A stretch of 64,000 nt of DNA from Atrichornis clamosus (taxonomy: Eukaryota; Chordata; Aves; Passeriformes; Menuridae): NCBI GenBank assembly GCA_013400975.1, contig WBMZ01003473.1, positions 62,001 through 126,000 of the forward strand, read 5' to 3'. Made by a program: the position numbers and the translations under genes. Below the pieces are notes generated by a model. That model saw only the letters and a list, made by a program, of their open reading frames with translations. It ran no database searches and was not told the origin of the DNA. Numbering within the stretch: position 1 is the stretch's first letter; the number at the start of each line of letters is the position of its first letter. This document shows positions 23,902-37,300 of the stretch, one piece after another.

Positions 23902-26305
23902 TCAATAGTACATCCTAAGTGCTGCAAAAAAATATGTGTATCTGTAAAGAGAAATTTATAATTTAACCAAATTTAAGTTTTTACATTCCACTTATATGCC
24001 ACCTAAACACTGTGCTGAATGACAGTCCTTCATGACAGACTGCAAGGTCCCTGCTTTCCTGAAAAAGTTGTTTGAAAGAATAGTGTGCTGCATCAAGAAG
24101 GGCAAGGGATGTGCATGAAGGGCTGCAGCTCCCCAGTGGTCTCGGGAACACTGTCCCCACTACCAGGCTTCCTGTGGGCCCTAACTCTGGCTGCTACCCT
24201 TCCCTGCTTCTCCCTCCTGCACTGCTTCTACAGGAGCTCTGCTGCATTTACTCCATCCAGTTGTCTGTTGCAGAGGAGTGGCACAAGGCAGTAAAATTAC
24301 TTGTAAATATGTTTTTACAAATCCTCTAGTTAAATCCTTAACCTGACTTTCTCCAGAAAGGACTGGAACTAGCATAGTATCTGAACTACATGATGATTTT
24401 ATGCAGTAAGAAACCTGGGCAAGAACAAGATATTTTATTGTTCATCCCGTGCCTTGCTTTCTTGGTTAAAACAGTAGAGGTGTGTTCCCTGCAAACCTGA
24501 TGCATCTCACAATTAAAGGAGTCCTTCCTGTTTTTCCCTCCCTCCCAGAAAGAGATTCCTTAATGTTCAGTGATGCCTTGCTATTAAAAATACTAACCGA
24601 TACAAACCAGGTTCTGTAATATAAACAGAAATTTGAACTGGATTTTTCTTTTTTAGTTGAAAAGAAGTAGCTGAGATAGCTGGAGAAGAAGCAAAAATGG
24701 TTAGCCTTATCCAGCTATTTAAGTGATTCTTGATTACTGACTGCAGGCCTCGGTCTATTAAATTCTAGTTTGAAATTTAAAATCTCTATGAGGTGGCATT
24801 TCTATTGTACGTACATACACAGTGAAAAGACACAATAAAGCTTTGTTCACTAAGTACTCACCTTTGTACTCTCAGTGAAAGCATCTTGTCCATAATACTG
24901 ACATTGAGTGTGGGTAGTGTAATTCTACCCTAGATTATTTGAGGATCCCAAAGGTAGAAATGGCACCTTTGACTTTGTACTCTTGCAATTTCTGAACTAC
25001 TAATGACTGGCTGAACCTACTTCAGAAATGCTAACTGTTTGTATATAAGAGCACTGAGGCTGATTTCATCTGTATCTGACTTAGAAGTGTTTTGCCTCTG
25101 AAATCACTATGGGGCTGGCCAAGAGGTACTAGATTGACAGATACTGAAAGGAGCAGAAATGAAGTTTCACCTAATTAGTCATCATTGAGGAGAGACTAAA
25201 AGCACCTGGCTCATCAAACATAGTAATGATTTTACCAGATGGTGCTTATTCTAGGAAATATAGACACTCCTGTTGTGTTTTCATTTTAAGTAGCAAATTC
25301 ATAGCTACTTGCTGTTGTGTGTGGACCTGGATATGGCTGCTAGTCTGGAAGGAGGACACCAAAGGTCTTGTTCAGGTAAAAAGTCTAACTGTGTTCTTTC
25401 TGAGGTGCAGCAACAAAGAGAACAGGGGTCAACTACACTTTGCCTAGAGCAGTAGTGATCACCAGTGAGAAGCACACTCCTGAAGGAGGTATAACATATG
25501 TCCATATGTCACTTGTGGAAACGTTGCTTCAAGTACAAAGCCACTGGTTCAATCAAAGCTCTTGGATGCTTAGCACTTCAGAAAATCAGGCAACTTATTT
25601 TGCTGCTCAACCAAGACTGTTAAAACCTGATATTGTCACTCATTTATTCAATCTCCATTCTTTATCTTGATTAGAATCATCAAATACACAAGACTTTTAC
25701 ACAACAATGTGCAAGTAAATTCAGAAACATTATTTTCATCCATTATGTAACCACTTCCTTCTAAGAGTCAGATTCTTGTGTCAGTTTATGCTTTCTGTGA
25801 TGTGATGGATAAGGTACTCCCACACTGAATCACAATGGCTGGAAGAAATAGAAAAAATTTCTCTTGGGAGAGACAGTCTATCCAAAAGTCAAACCTGGGG
25901 AAATAGTCTAGCTCTAGCTTTCCTGTTATCCAAAGAGATCAGATCATGAAATGATCTGAATAATGAAAAATGAGTATTTCTACTTTGGCAAACTGAAAGG
26001 TATCAAAGTCACTTTTTCCAATCCCTCATACTAATAATTTTTATTGCGGAGAAAATGCATTTTCCATTGAAACAAAAGATGATGATGTATCAGAGACTTT
26101 ATTTTTAAACTGGAAAAGAGATAGCTGCATATGTATTTTCTAACTATATATCTGTTATATATCCTATGTCCACACGCAGAGATCTTGAAATTTTTCATGA
26201 ACATATTAGCATTTGAACCCTATAGTTCTTCTGTTGGCAGAAGCTATCTCCTAGTACAGTTGGTAGAGAAAGTCAGATACCTTTGTCCGGTGATTTTGAT
26301 TTTGT
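23902..26305. other. Unique DNA, no gene seen
   Basis: A G+C-richer pocket at 24085-24290 has overlapping frames without known domains. At 25282-25375 a frame of about 30 codons lies between a CATTTTAAG acceptor-like and a CAGGTAAAA donor-like sequence, but it matches nothing and is not called as an exon. The rest is AT-rich. Confidence 0.5.
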
Positions 26306-27570
26306 AGAATCATAGATTCAAAGAATTATCAAGGTTGGAAAAAACCTCCAAGATCACTGAGTCCAACCTTTGACTGAACATCACCATATCAACTAAATCA
26401 TAGCACTAAGTGCCGTATTGAGTAATTTCTTGAATACTTTCAGGGATGCTGACTCTACCACCTCATTGGGCCGTCTGTTCCAATGCCTGACAACCCTTTC
26501 TGTGATGAAATTCTTCATGATGTCCAATCTGAACCTCCCCTGGCACAGCTTCCTCTCATCCTGTTGCTACTTGCCTGCGAGAAGAGACCAATACATACCT
26601 GGCACATCAGCCTTTCTGGGAATAGTAGAGAGTGCTAAGGTCTACCTTGAGCCTCCTTTTCTCCAGACAAAACATCCCTAGCTCCCTCAGCTGCTCCTCA
26701 TAGGACTTGCTCTCTAAATCCTTCATCATCTCCACTGCCCTACTCTGAACACACTCCAGCACCTTGGTGTCTTTCTTGTAGTGAAGAGTCCAAAACCGGA
26801 CACTGCACTTGAGGTGTGGCCTCACCAGTGCCGAGTACGGGAGGACAGTCACTGCCCTGGTCCTGCTGGCCACACCATTGCTGATCCAAGTCAGGATCCA
26901 TTTGCCTTCTTGGCCACACTGGCTCATGTTTGGCTGTTCTTGATCAGCACTCCAAGATCCTTTTTTGCTGGGCCGCTATCCAGCCACTCTGTTGCCAGCC
27001 TGTAGCACTGCCTGGGATTGCTGTGACCCAAGGGCAGGACCCATCATTTTATTTTGCTGAACCTCAAGTCACAGGCCTCAGCCCACCAAACCAGCCTGGC
27101 CAGATCCCTCTGCAGGGCCTTGCTATTCCCAGCAGATCAACACTCCTGCAAGTGGGATTGGGCCCTACATTGAACCTTGGGGAACCACACTAGTGACCAG
27201 CCACCAGCTGGATGTAACTCCATTCACCACCACTCTCTGGGCCTGGCCGTCCTGATGGTTTTACCCACCAAACAGTGCATCTGTCCTAGCTGGGGCTGCC
27301 AGCTTTCCCAGAAGAATATTATGGGATACAGTGTCAAAAACTTTGCTGAAGTGCAGGTAGGCAACATCAGCAGCCTTCCCCTCATCCAGCAGGCAGGTCA
27401 CCTGGTATGGAAGGAGATCAGATTTCTCAGACAGGACCTGCCTTCCCTAATTCCATGGTGGCTGAGTCTGATCCCCTGGTTGTTCTGTGTGTGCCATGTG
27501 ATTGCAGTCAAGATGATCGGTTCTATTACCTTCCTGGGCACTGAGCCTCTGACAGGCCTGATATTACTGT
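26306..27570 (-). mobile_element. CR1 LINE fragment, 5'-truncated
   Basis: A minus-strand CR1. On the plus strand it opens with the reversed 3' tail (AGAATCATAGATTC, then AAGGTTGGAAAAAACCTCC and GAGTCCAACC) and continues through the 3' UTR. It then runs into the ORF2 C-terminal region (GCTCCTCATAGGACTTG, TCCAGCACCTTGGTGTC) and back into the reverse-transcriptase domain, ending about 27570 where the resemblance stops. About 100 bases of the usual CR1 sequence appear to be missing near 27150. Identity is from the characteristic avian CR1 word order. Confidence 0.92.
26607..27570 (-). pseudogene. Relic of CR1 ORF2, C-terminal reverse-transcriptase part
   Basis: Minus-strand frame 26607-26927 (106 codons) reads YSALVRPHLKCSVRFW, then YKKDTKVLECVQSRAVEMM, then SYEEQLRELGMF and LEKRRLKVDL. 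These are the familiar last segments of CR1 ORF2 after the catalytic region. Upstream parts on the same strand are shifted and interrupted. The plus-strand 142-codon frame at 27177-27605 is antisense to this relic. The remnant cannot make an active enzyme. Confidence 0.85.
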
Positions 27571-30500
27571 TTTTTTCTCATGAATTGACTATCTCTTTCC
27601 ATTGACTCCAAAGGACTTACTGGGTAATCGTAATGCATCCAAAACTAGTTGGAATAAATCCACATCCACACCCAATTAATTTATCCCCATTTGTTTAGTT
27701 CCATAACTCAGGAAGAGAATAAATACTTCCACATCTATTAGCTTCTCTTAAGACATACAATTCATCCTGGCTCAGAGGATTCATATTGTAAGTAAATTTC
27801 AAAATTTCCAGTACAGGAAGTTTGTGATTTCAGTTTTTTTTTATAGTGTTCAGAATTAGAATGACCTTTAACTCTAATTACATTCCCATGGATATGTTTA
27901 GATAATTTTCTAGAAGCTGATTGACCAAATATTTAGAGGCTGGCTTTTAATGTGAAATACTTTATGACTGCTTCTGCACTTGTAAAGAGCTTTATTAAAA
28001 CATGTCTTTAACTAAATTCCCCTATTTAAAAAAAAAGTAATATATATATACTTGAAATAGTTTCTTTTTTTTCTCCTGACAGTTATTTTCCTGGGGGCTG
28101 CAGGGCAGAAAAAATCTCTGACAGAAGCAGTATTTTCTTTGTTGAGGTAATCCTAACAGATTAATTTATTTGGCCATGAAGGTTGTTCTTTTTAAAACAC
28201 TTTGAAAGCATAAGCAGAGCAAAGAATGCTTGAAAGTGCCTGGAATTTGATTTACATTTTTAGAACAAAGAAACAAATGAAAATGTGACTATTGTCTTTA
28301 TCTTCAGTGTTATTGTATGTGGTATCCTTCTATAATCTTCTCTTGTAATGATACTTAATAGCTGCCTTTGAGATATTAATGGAAATTGTCACAGGCAAGG
28401 GAGATATTATTGCATCTAATGAAGCAAAGGAGGACTGAAAGGAAAAAAAAAGAACAATAAGTGAAATCTGAACAAATAAAAAAATTTAGCTTATTTCTGA
28501 TATTTAACCCTTTACATGGTTAATTCTCGTAAAATCAAGCTAAGTGAATGTAGTTACTATTCAGCATATTAGTACATTCTTCATGAAAACTCACAGAGCA
28601 ATTACAGGACATAGATTTTGGATGTAAGAATTTAAGTGTATATGATGTATCAATCCTTAGCATATCATTATAACAATACTACTACAAAATTCATCCTACT
28701 TTTCATACACTACATTAAATGACTTCCTGCTGACAGAAGATAATGCATGCTTCAAACAACTAGGAAGATAAATGAAAACATTTTATAAGGAAAAAATATT
28801 ATTTGCATAGAAAATTCAGCACTTCAAGTGTGAAAATACAAACATGGGCATCATATTTAAACATATTTCCCATTATCTGTCCACTCATCTAAAGTCTAAA
28901 AACATTTCTATTGCATAGAAAGCAATTGTCCTGGCCAGCTAAACAAGAAGTATGTAAAAGGAAACTGTAAAATATAAATTAATTAATATATTAGCATTTT
29001 GTAGGCAGGTTTCAACCATGGTCACCTTTTGGTAATGGAATGTTCAGTGAAAGAGAAACAAAAAGTACCACCCAGATAGAAGCTATGTGACTTGACAACC
29101 GTTTGATTCTTACTTGTTTCTCTGACCCAGAGAAAGAGAAATTTTTAAAACATTAACTGTTTAGTATAAGCTAGAAGGTATTTTATTTAAGCTACATTTT
29201 TAAATAAACCTAAATATATTTAGTTAAAAAAAAAAAGAAAATTATATTAAATCTGCAAGAAGCTCTAAATTTGTTGCAATTGACTTGAATAATTACAATT
29301 AATGGAAAAATACATTGAAAATATTGAATATCTGTGTTTTGCCACAATTTAGGAGAAAGTAAAATCATGGAATTGATAAAAGTTATTGACTTAATCCCAG
29401 AGAAAGCCTTTTTTGAAATTATTTATCTGGAAATGATAGTGATTTTTGCTGAGAAATCTATTTTTTCTCTATTCAGTTTTTGCAATTAAATAGTTCAGAA
29501 ATACGTGGAAGGTAAAAAAAGCCCCAAACCCCAGAAACCAGGGAAAACTCGGGTTTTTTGGTTTTTGTTTTTTTAGCCTGTGAAATGGTTATGGGACAGT
29601 CAGTTCTACTACATCTGGAACTTGACATTACATCGATTAGAAAAATTAGGTAGAACTTCATAAAACTTGTTCAATCTTTTTGTATGCAAACAGAAATACA
29701 TGTTCATAAAATCAAGAATCTTATGTATGTAATGTGTGTGTAAAGTTGTTTTATACATGTAAAATGTTTAAGATGTCATTTTAATGTGTTTTAATTGAAT
29801 TGTAATTTTCATTCAATTGGAATTTTAAAATATCAGAAGTCAAAAATCATTACTTAACCACTAAAATAGAAAATTATCATTTGTCATTCTGACAAGAAAA
29901 ATTAATTTACTGAATTTTATTTATGAAACGTGCTCCTTTTTCAAATGCATGTATTTAGACATAATATATCCATCTAAAGTTAAAGAAATGCCAAACTTGT
30001 TTTTACGCTATAATTATGAGACTTATCATAACATCAAGCAATAGAAATATAAATCCAAAGAACAAGGGATCTGATATTACATAATAAACAGCCATATATG
30101 CCTGCTGCATTTATATTTATACATATGAATTTAAGAAATTTTCACAGGCAGGTGAGAATGTAGTCAGTTAGGCATGACTGTGAAGAGCAAAAGTTTAAGA
30201 AAATAAAACAAGATAAGAATGATCAAAACAATATAATAAGTTTCTAGATTTTCAGATTATTTATTCAAAATGCTATTTTAAAAATTATTAGCTAAAATCA
30301 TCTTGATTTAAATATACCCTTAGCAATGCAACTACTTCTGAACCTAGAGATGACCCAAGATTGAAGTGAATAAAATAACAATAAACTTCCTTTCACAGGG
30401 TATTCACTTGCTGATAGATTCTCAGACAAAAGCACAGAGTTTGGCCATTCACATGCAATACTAATAGATAAATTGTGCCCCAGGTTGCTGTACAAAAATT

Positions 30501-31187
30501 TGAGATTTCTATGTGAAATCTTAAGGGATATGTATGAAGAGTGAACAGGAAATTCTTAGGGTGTATTTATTATGTCTAGAATTTACATAGATTTTAATGA
30601 AAAATGAAAATCTCAACTGCTTCTACACCAAATTCTGAAAAAAAAAATCTTAAGCAATCACACTTTTGCAGCTACTTTAATTTTTAAATTTTTTCTTGAC
30701 TTTGAGTCAAGATATTATCTGCAATTGTTTCCTAGATAATGTTTTAAAAGCAATAATTTTGAAAAACAAAGATACCCCAAGCCTGTACTCAGATGATTCC
30801 TAAGTCGTTCCAGTAAACATGCATTATAATTTGTACCTGAAATTTGTACCAGACTAACATTCTCTGTGTAAAGATGGTGACTTGTGAACCAAGCACTTGA
30901 AACCAATGTTCCATTTAAATCACCTGTGTTATCACAGAAGAAAGAAAAATATACATTTTTCAAGGCTTTGTGGGGGAGGTATTTGTTGACTCTAAAATAT
31001 GTTAGAGAACATTCTCCTCATTTCCAGACTGTTAATGCTTATCCATGGCTTAAGTAAGAATACTTACTTTTTCTCTTCCATTGTGAACATTGCAAACAGA
31101 GATTAGTGGCCTTTCACTTCAGAGCTGTCAGAGTTAAAGTGACATGAAGCTATTAACATTCTGTTGCAAGTGGCCAGAAGCTTCCTC
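27571..31187. other. Unique AT-rich DNA, no gene seen
   Basis: Contains short poly-A and TA runs (28028-28050, 29224-29237). The stretch 28090-28440 is less repetitive and reads like a possible conserved element, without specific support. A 7-bp perfect hairpin (CTTGACT-TTG-AGTCAAG) lies at 30695-30711. No exon or transposon was recognised. Confidence 0.5.
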
Positions 31188-31382
31188 TGAGATTCCTCTA
31201 TTTTCTGTGGTTTGGGTTTTTTTGGTTTTTTTGTTAGTTTGTTTGTTTTTTTCTATTAAAAGACTTAGTTTTTACTGTTTTAATGAGATTCCTCTATTTT
31301 CTGTGGTTTGGGTTTTTTTGGTTTTTTTGTTAGTTTGTTTGTTTTTTTCTATTAAAAGACTTAGTTTTTACTGTTTTAATGA
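31188..31382. repeat. Perfect 96-bp tandem duplication
   Basis: Bases 31188-31283 are repeated exactly at 31284-31379, and three more bases continue the match or nearly so. All T-runs, including three T7 runs, agree between copies. Each unit contains GAGATTCCTCTATTTTCTG and ends in ACTGTTTTAAT. Because 96 is a multiple of three, a 129-codon plus-strand frame (31144-31533) runs through both copies. Its hydrophobic Phe/Val/Leu-rich segment is simply doubled, and it has no known domain. Confidence 0.95.
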
Positions 31383-34300
31383 AGATCACCCGTTCTCTTT
31401 TCACTTAAATCAGGCCCTGGAAGAACATATTCCAAGTATCAGTGCTCTTTTGCAGCCCCAGATACTACACACTTCAAAATGTCATATTATCACACCTAAA
31501 CTACTTTATGATGTTCCATGTGAAAGACATTGAATGCAATAATTAGAAGGCATCAATCATACCTATAAGATGACCAGTTATAAAAGGAAATGAGTATCAG
31601 TCATGCAACACTCCTGTTCACTACCTCAAGAGCTCAGCATAAAGCCCCTGTAAGTATATATCTCTAAATGTGAAACAAAATTCACAACTAGGAGAAAAGA
31701 TGGACAGGCATCTGGAGGAAGGTTAAACAAGGATATATAAGATCTCAGGGATTTTATTAACTGCTAGGAGACCATATAGTATGGAGGAAGAAAAAAGTAA
31801 CAGAATACAAAAGAATGAATACTACATATGTCTTCATCTTTCATTTACAGACTTTTTCAGGACAGGTTCCAGAACCTTTGGTTAAGATTTAACCTGTCTG
31901 AAAATTTTCCCATGTTGTAGTAAGCACAAACAGCTACTCACATATTATAAGACAAAGCAAAAGGCCTCCAACATGTGTGGAATGGAAAAGATTTTCTGCT
32001 GTGCAAATCCTGACAGGGAGCGTTTACACTGTTGTGAAGGTGTGAGGTGAATCTTTTGGCTCATTAAATATGTTGGAAGTTTTGATAACAGCTTTAGGCA
32101 GCACCTCACGAAGTTTTATGAGTTGGACATTAAAGACCACTCCCTGTAGATATAAATCTGAGGATTCCTATCCATTCGCACATCCTTTCATGCTCTTATA
32201 CTTCTTATTCCACTCAGAGATTTTCACCTTTGAAAAAGATTTCTTCTTTTCTTAAAATATTATACCAAGTGCTTCAATGCAACTGTGCTTATTTAATAGC
32301 TCTCATAAATACTATTAAAGTCTTGTGGTTTTATTTGCAGTAGAGCTAAATTTTGTACTTCTAAATGACATAAAAATTTTCAAAGAAATGGTAACTTCAT
32401 TTCTGGGTTTGTACATAATATTACTATGACAATACAGTGACATTTGCAATAGCAGTTTTCGTGAGAAAATAGAGAAAATAATTTTTTTTTTTCTGTTAAA
32501 AACTTAATGGTTCTTTTCAAGTTTCAGAAGCAGCATTTCACAGCCCTTCACCATTCAGAAAATTATTGTTTTTGTTGCCTGTATGTACCAGATTTTAGCG
32601 ACCTTGAGCTAAATTACACCTTGATCAGAACTTTGATTTTCCAATGTCTTCATATGCTGGATATGTCAGTCGCCATTTTACTACTTTTAACTTGCCATTA
32701 AAAAAAATAAACAATGTCTGATAAGCCTTTATAAAATACAAACAAGCACACAATTGGATCCTTGTCTCTAAAGTTTGAAACCCTGTAAATGCAGAGAATT
32801 TGACTGTTAACGTGCAGAAATGATAACAATCGTTTTCCATGTTTACCTGCACTTTAAAAAAAATCTGGAATCAATTCCACTGAATTTAACACAGATAGAC
32901 AAATCTATTCTATCTGGTAAATTAATATAAACCTCTAAGAAGGTGTTATCACTTACTTAATAAATGAGGAGAGAGAGATGGAGATGAAAGCTCAACATAA
33001 AGGCTGAGATTAAAACTCAACTCTTATCATAAAAGACCCCACTGATGCGTGGACTTGGATGGTGCAAAGTTATACTTTGACATATTTGTAAAATTAAAAT
33101 AAAGAATATATTGGTAGTTAAAACAGCAAAACCAGCAAACGCCTTGCTAAGGAATACACAGAACTTTTCTTTTTAAATGAAAGAGATCACAGGTTTTTAT
33201 ATACATCCAGAAACAACTTTTATAACTTTGAAATATCTCTACAGATCATTTCACTGACATTGGGATAAAGTTTTAACACTACTTGAAATTATTTAAAATA
33301 CATTCTGAGCTTAAAAACATTGAATGAAAATAAAGACTCCACCTCCCACAAACCTCTCGGGTTGGTTTAACTGAAGCAGGAGAGATATCCAGGTACAGCA
33401 GAATATGATTCACATAAAACATCAAGTCAGAAACAGAATGACATTCCCTGCTTCTAAAACTGTGTGGAAAGAAAAAAGGAAGAAAAACAACAGCGCTCTC
33501 TGCAAATTATCATCTCTGATTACAGGAAAAAAAAAAGAGGAAAGCACGAAGCATGTTGCAGTGTAACGAGCACTACCTGAGAGCTGCACTTCCCCGCGCA
33601 TGGCCTCATTCTGTACATAGAGAAATCAGTAACAAGGGTTCTTCTTGACTTGAGTGGATTCAAGATTGAGTTTATTGGCGCTGTGCCCAAGAGGCGTCAT
33701 TGAAACTGTAAGAGCAAGGCCAGAGACTCCAGTGGGAATCCATGCATTGACTGAAGCATGTCCTTAAGCAGATATCTGAGTCCCATAAAGTCTACAGACT
33801 TAAATATGTACTTTAAACCAGGAACTTGCTTTGTTGAATCTTGGCCTTTGGCAATTATTTGAGACATCTAGTTTTACTTACTTTACAACTAAGCTGCTAA
33901 AACTTTTTGGAAAAAATTACTGTCAGTGATAATTTTTATTGATGTTTTTACATGAAAAAAAGAATTCCTAAAAGTATTATTAATTAATGAAATGACAAGG
34001 GCACACATAGTTTTATTGTAGTAAGGATTTGTACTTGTCATTCCTAGAAGCATTGCTGTATCAAGAAAATTTGAAAAAAAAATCTGCAAGTGAGCTTAAA
34101 AAAGGTCTACAGATGTAAATAGACCTTGCTCATAAAGCTATAGTTCTAGGTATCCATATTCTGCAACAGGTTAAGAGCATTCTCACAGACACTTGCAGGA
34201 ACCTGAAAAGCTGTGGACTCTGTTTTGTGGAAAATGGAGCAAAAGAGGTTTCTTTTAATATAGATAGTGCAATTATGAAAAATTTTCAGGAATTTTGGCA

Positions 34301-37300
34301 TAAGTATCTAAAGTTAACTAGACTTCATAGATATCCAGCACCTTAGAAAACCAGGATATTTATCAAGATGAATTTCAGTGATTCAAGTACTTAATATATA
34401 ATACCAGTTTAAAAAGTATTTATACAGGCATAAGTGTAGAGACACATAGATACACATGTAGATGCAGATATATACTGGTTTTTAGATGTAGATATATTCT
34501 GGATTCCTTTCATTTAAGATATAATTTAGAAAGAGATAACAGTCCTTACTTTGGTACAAGTGGTTTAATTCTTCATTCTCCATTTATTAACTAGTATGTT
34601 TTTATGCTTAATCTTTTCACAATCACTTGTGAAATGAACATCAACTCCATCAATGTGTTTGGTAACTGTGAAGACTGAAAAATCAGTCTACATTAAAAAA
34701 TTTTTTATGGCCAAAAAAAATTCAAACTAAACTTTTTAACGAAATCATCCTCACTGTTATTTAAAAAAAAAAAATCTCAATTAGATTTTGGGGTGCATAA
34801 ATATGGATTTAAATAATCAGTTGCTATTCTTTTGGAACTAATTTAGCAAATACTTTCCCAAACTCTCCTGACCCTGAAGTACAAATTTCCTTATTTACAG
34901 AAAACTATTTCTGATCATTCTTTTTTAAAAATTACATGCATTTTAAGAATTTTCTAGAGAATTTCTAGGAACACAAGTTTCTTGTTAATGTGAAAGTGAG
35001 AGCATTTTATTTTTCTTTGTTTCAGAGTGTTCTTCCTTTACTAAGCAAAGCTGTTTAGTATCCCCAAGAAGGGACATAATGATTTGCTCAAAAAAGAGCT
35101 TACACTAATCCCTTTTCCTGCAATATCCTTAAGTAATTTATAAGTGCTTATTTCAAACTGAGGAGTTTGACAGTGCCCCTAGTGAATCTTGATATACATG
35201 TCTTACAATTCATACACAAATGATACTACATGAAATATTCATTAGGAATACTCTAAATTATGTACCAAACAACGAGGGTACTGTCATTGTCACACTTTTC
35301 TTCTGGTAAATATCCCAGTGGGTACAATGAATTCACTTATATCTCACAAAGAGTTTCCCAACATGTTTCAATTATTTATCATATGGCTACAATCTTCCAT
35401 GTGCACATTCATGTTTTTGTTTTTCAGGCTTTTCTGAAACACATTCCCATATTCAATGCAGTAAAATACATAAAACCTATAAAGAAAGGCATTAGCTTAT
35501 ACTTAACTAAAGTGAAATACATTTCAAAGCAGTTTGTGTGTTTAGACTGCTTTGATATCTGGTCACAGCATAAACAGAATAGACTTCAAGAGGAAGAGTT
35601 AAGTGTTTTTAAAACCTCCAGAAGATTTCCCCATTAATTTAAAGTGAAGCACACAAGTAAGAGAATGCCAGAAAATGGATCTCTACCGTATTTGGAACAG
35701 GCAGGCATCATGTAATGATAAGAAGCAACAGGTCTATCATGTGATGAGATGAATGGTGTCATTTGCAACTTCTTAAAAGGCAGATGAGGAGCACATGGTA
35801 CTTCCTTGACACATGATGCCAAATGACATTTATCACTTAAAGTAAGTAGCTAGAATTCTCAGACATAATAGATCCGTTTGGAAAGTGCTCTGCACAATGC
35901 TGACTTCTTACAAATATTTAACATCTTCTGACATGTCACATTTCATTATTCAATAATATAAACTAGTATCAGCTTGGTTTTTTGAAGTAAATTAATACAA
36001 ACTTAAATTCTTCTACCCACACTTTTCAGTGCCTTAAACTACCTTTAAAGCAGGAATGGTTTCCAGATAGATTTCTGAGGCACTGAAGATCTCGTGCAAT
36101 GAAAGAGAGAAGGTCTGTAAGAAGCAGCTTTTCTATTGTATATTTCTCTTAACCCTATGCTATGGTTTTACACAAATAATTTGTAAATAAAGACAGAAGG
36201 TAAGGTTTGAACTTGCCTGGGCTTATGAGAGTGCTAAGGAGAGAACACAGACTATGACACTACAACACTAACAAGAAAATTCCACTTTCATTTTCTAGTT
36301 TATCAAGGGTTCCAGGGGAAATGGTGACTTAAATGTTAACCCCAGCAATCTGGTTAGGCACCCCTACTATTTCTCCACAGCTGGTTGTCCTCACAGTTGG
36401 TACAACTGGGAGGATGTTATGCAAGCACATCTGGATTTTAAAAAGCTTCTTTATTTTCAGTGAAGGAGAAAGGCATGTCTAACCAGGAGCATCTTCCCAG
36501 TGCAACACTAAGAACAGAAATCGAGGTACCACAGTTGTGGTGAAGAAACATAGTGGAGCACACAGAGACAGTGATGTGGGAGGTGACTTTCACTGCCAAG
36601 CTTACATGGAGACTGCATGCAGAGTTTAAGTAATTGTCTGATATTATTCCCAAAGTCACTACTTGCTAGCAACAGGTGCATCAATTTGAAAGAGTATAGA
36701 GTTCTAGATTTTATATAGCTGCAGGTATTAATGCTAAATTTTGACAATTTTGGAAAAAAAATTTTCAAATATTGAAAGTGATGAAAAATTAAATTTTCTC
36801 ACATAATTTATCCTTCTATAGTTCCAACAGCATGGGAGGGTAGATTTTCTTTGAGATATGAAAACTCCCTTCCTGTAAAAAGACCTTAATTCTTGTTTTT
36901 AAGAACAAGATTATTATTTCTCCTTTTCTGATTAGGCTACAAGGAGAAAAAATCTTCTAAATGTTATATTTTTATTTTCTTTATAGTAACTAGTAGTGCT
37001 CAAAACTCTGAACGGGTATAAAAAATGGAAACATTTCATTTTATCACTCTTACTAGCAATTGATTTAGTTTTGAAAGCACTAATTACAAACAGAATACTA
37101 GAGGGTGTTGTAGAAACATGTAAAAAAATTATATTAATAAAAAATATAACCTCAAAGTCTGTGGAAACTCTAGTTAACTTAATCTACTTTAAAAAATCTA
37201 AAAATAAATCATGGTAATATATCTACATGACTGTTAACTTTTTCTGATTTTTAGACTCTTGAATGCTCACATCTCCCTAAAGGAAATCACACATACAAAC

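Noticed and set aside
25282..25375. Open stretch between an acceptor-like and a donor-like sequence
   Set aside because: Polypyrimidine tract is weak and the peptide, rich in Trp and Cys, matches nothing known.
27177..27605. 142-codon plus-strand frame
   Set aside because: It is antisense to the CR1 reverse-transcriptase relic.
31144..31533. 129-codon hydrophobic frame with an internal 32-residue repeat
   Set aside because: The repeat is the translation of the 96-bp DNA duplication in T-rich sequence; no domain or gene context.
35260..35637. 125-codon plus-strand frame
   Set aside because: No recognisable motif, no splice or promoter context; such lengths occur by chance in 64 kb.
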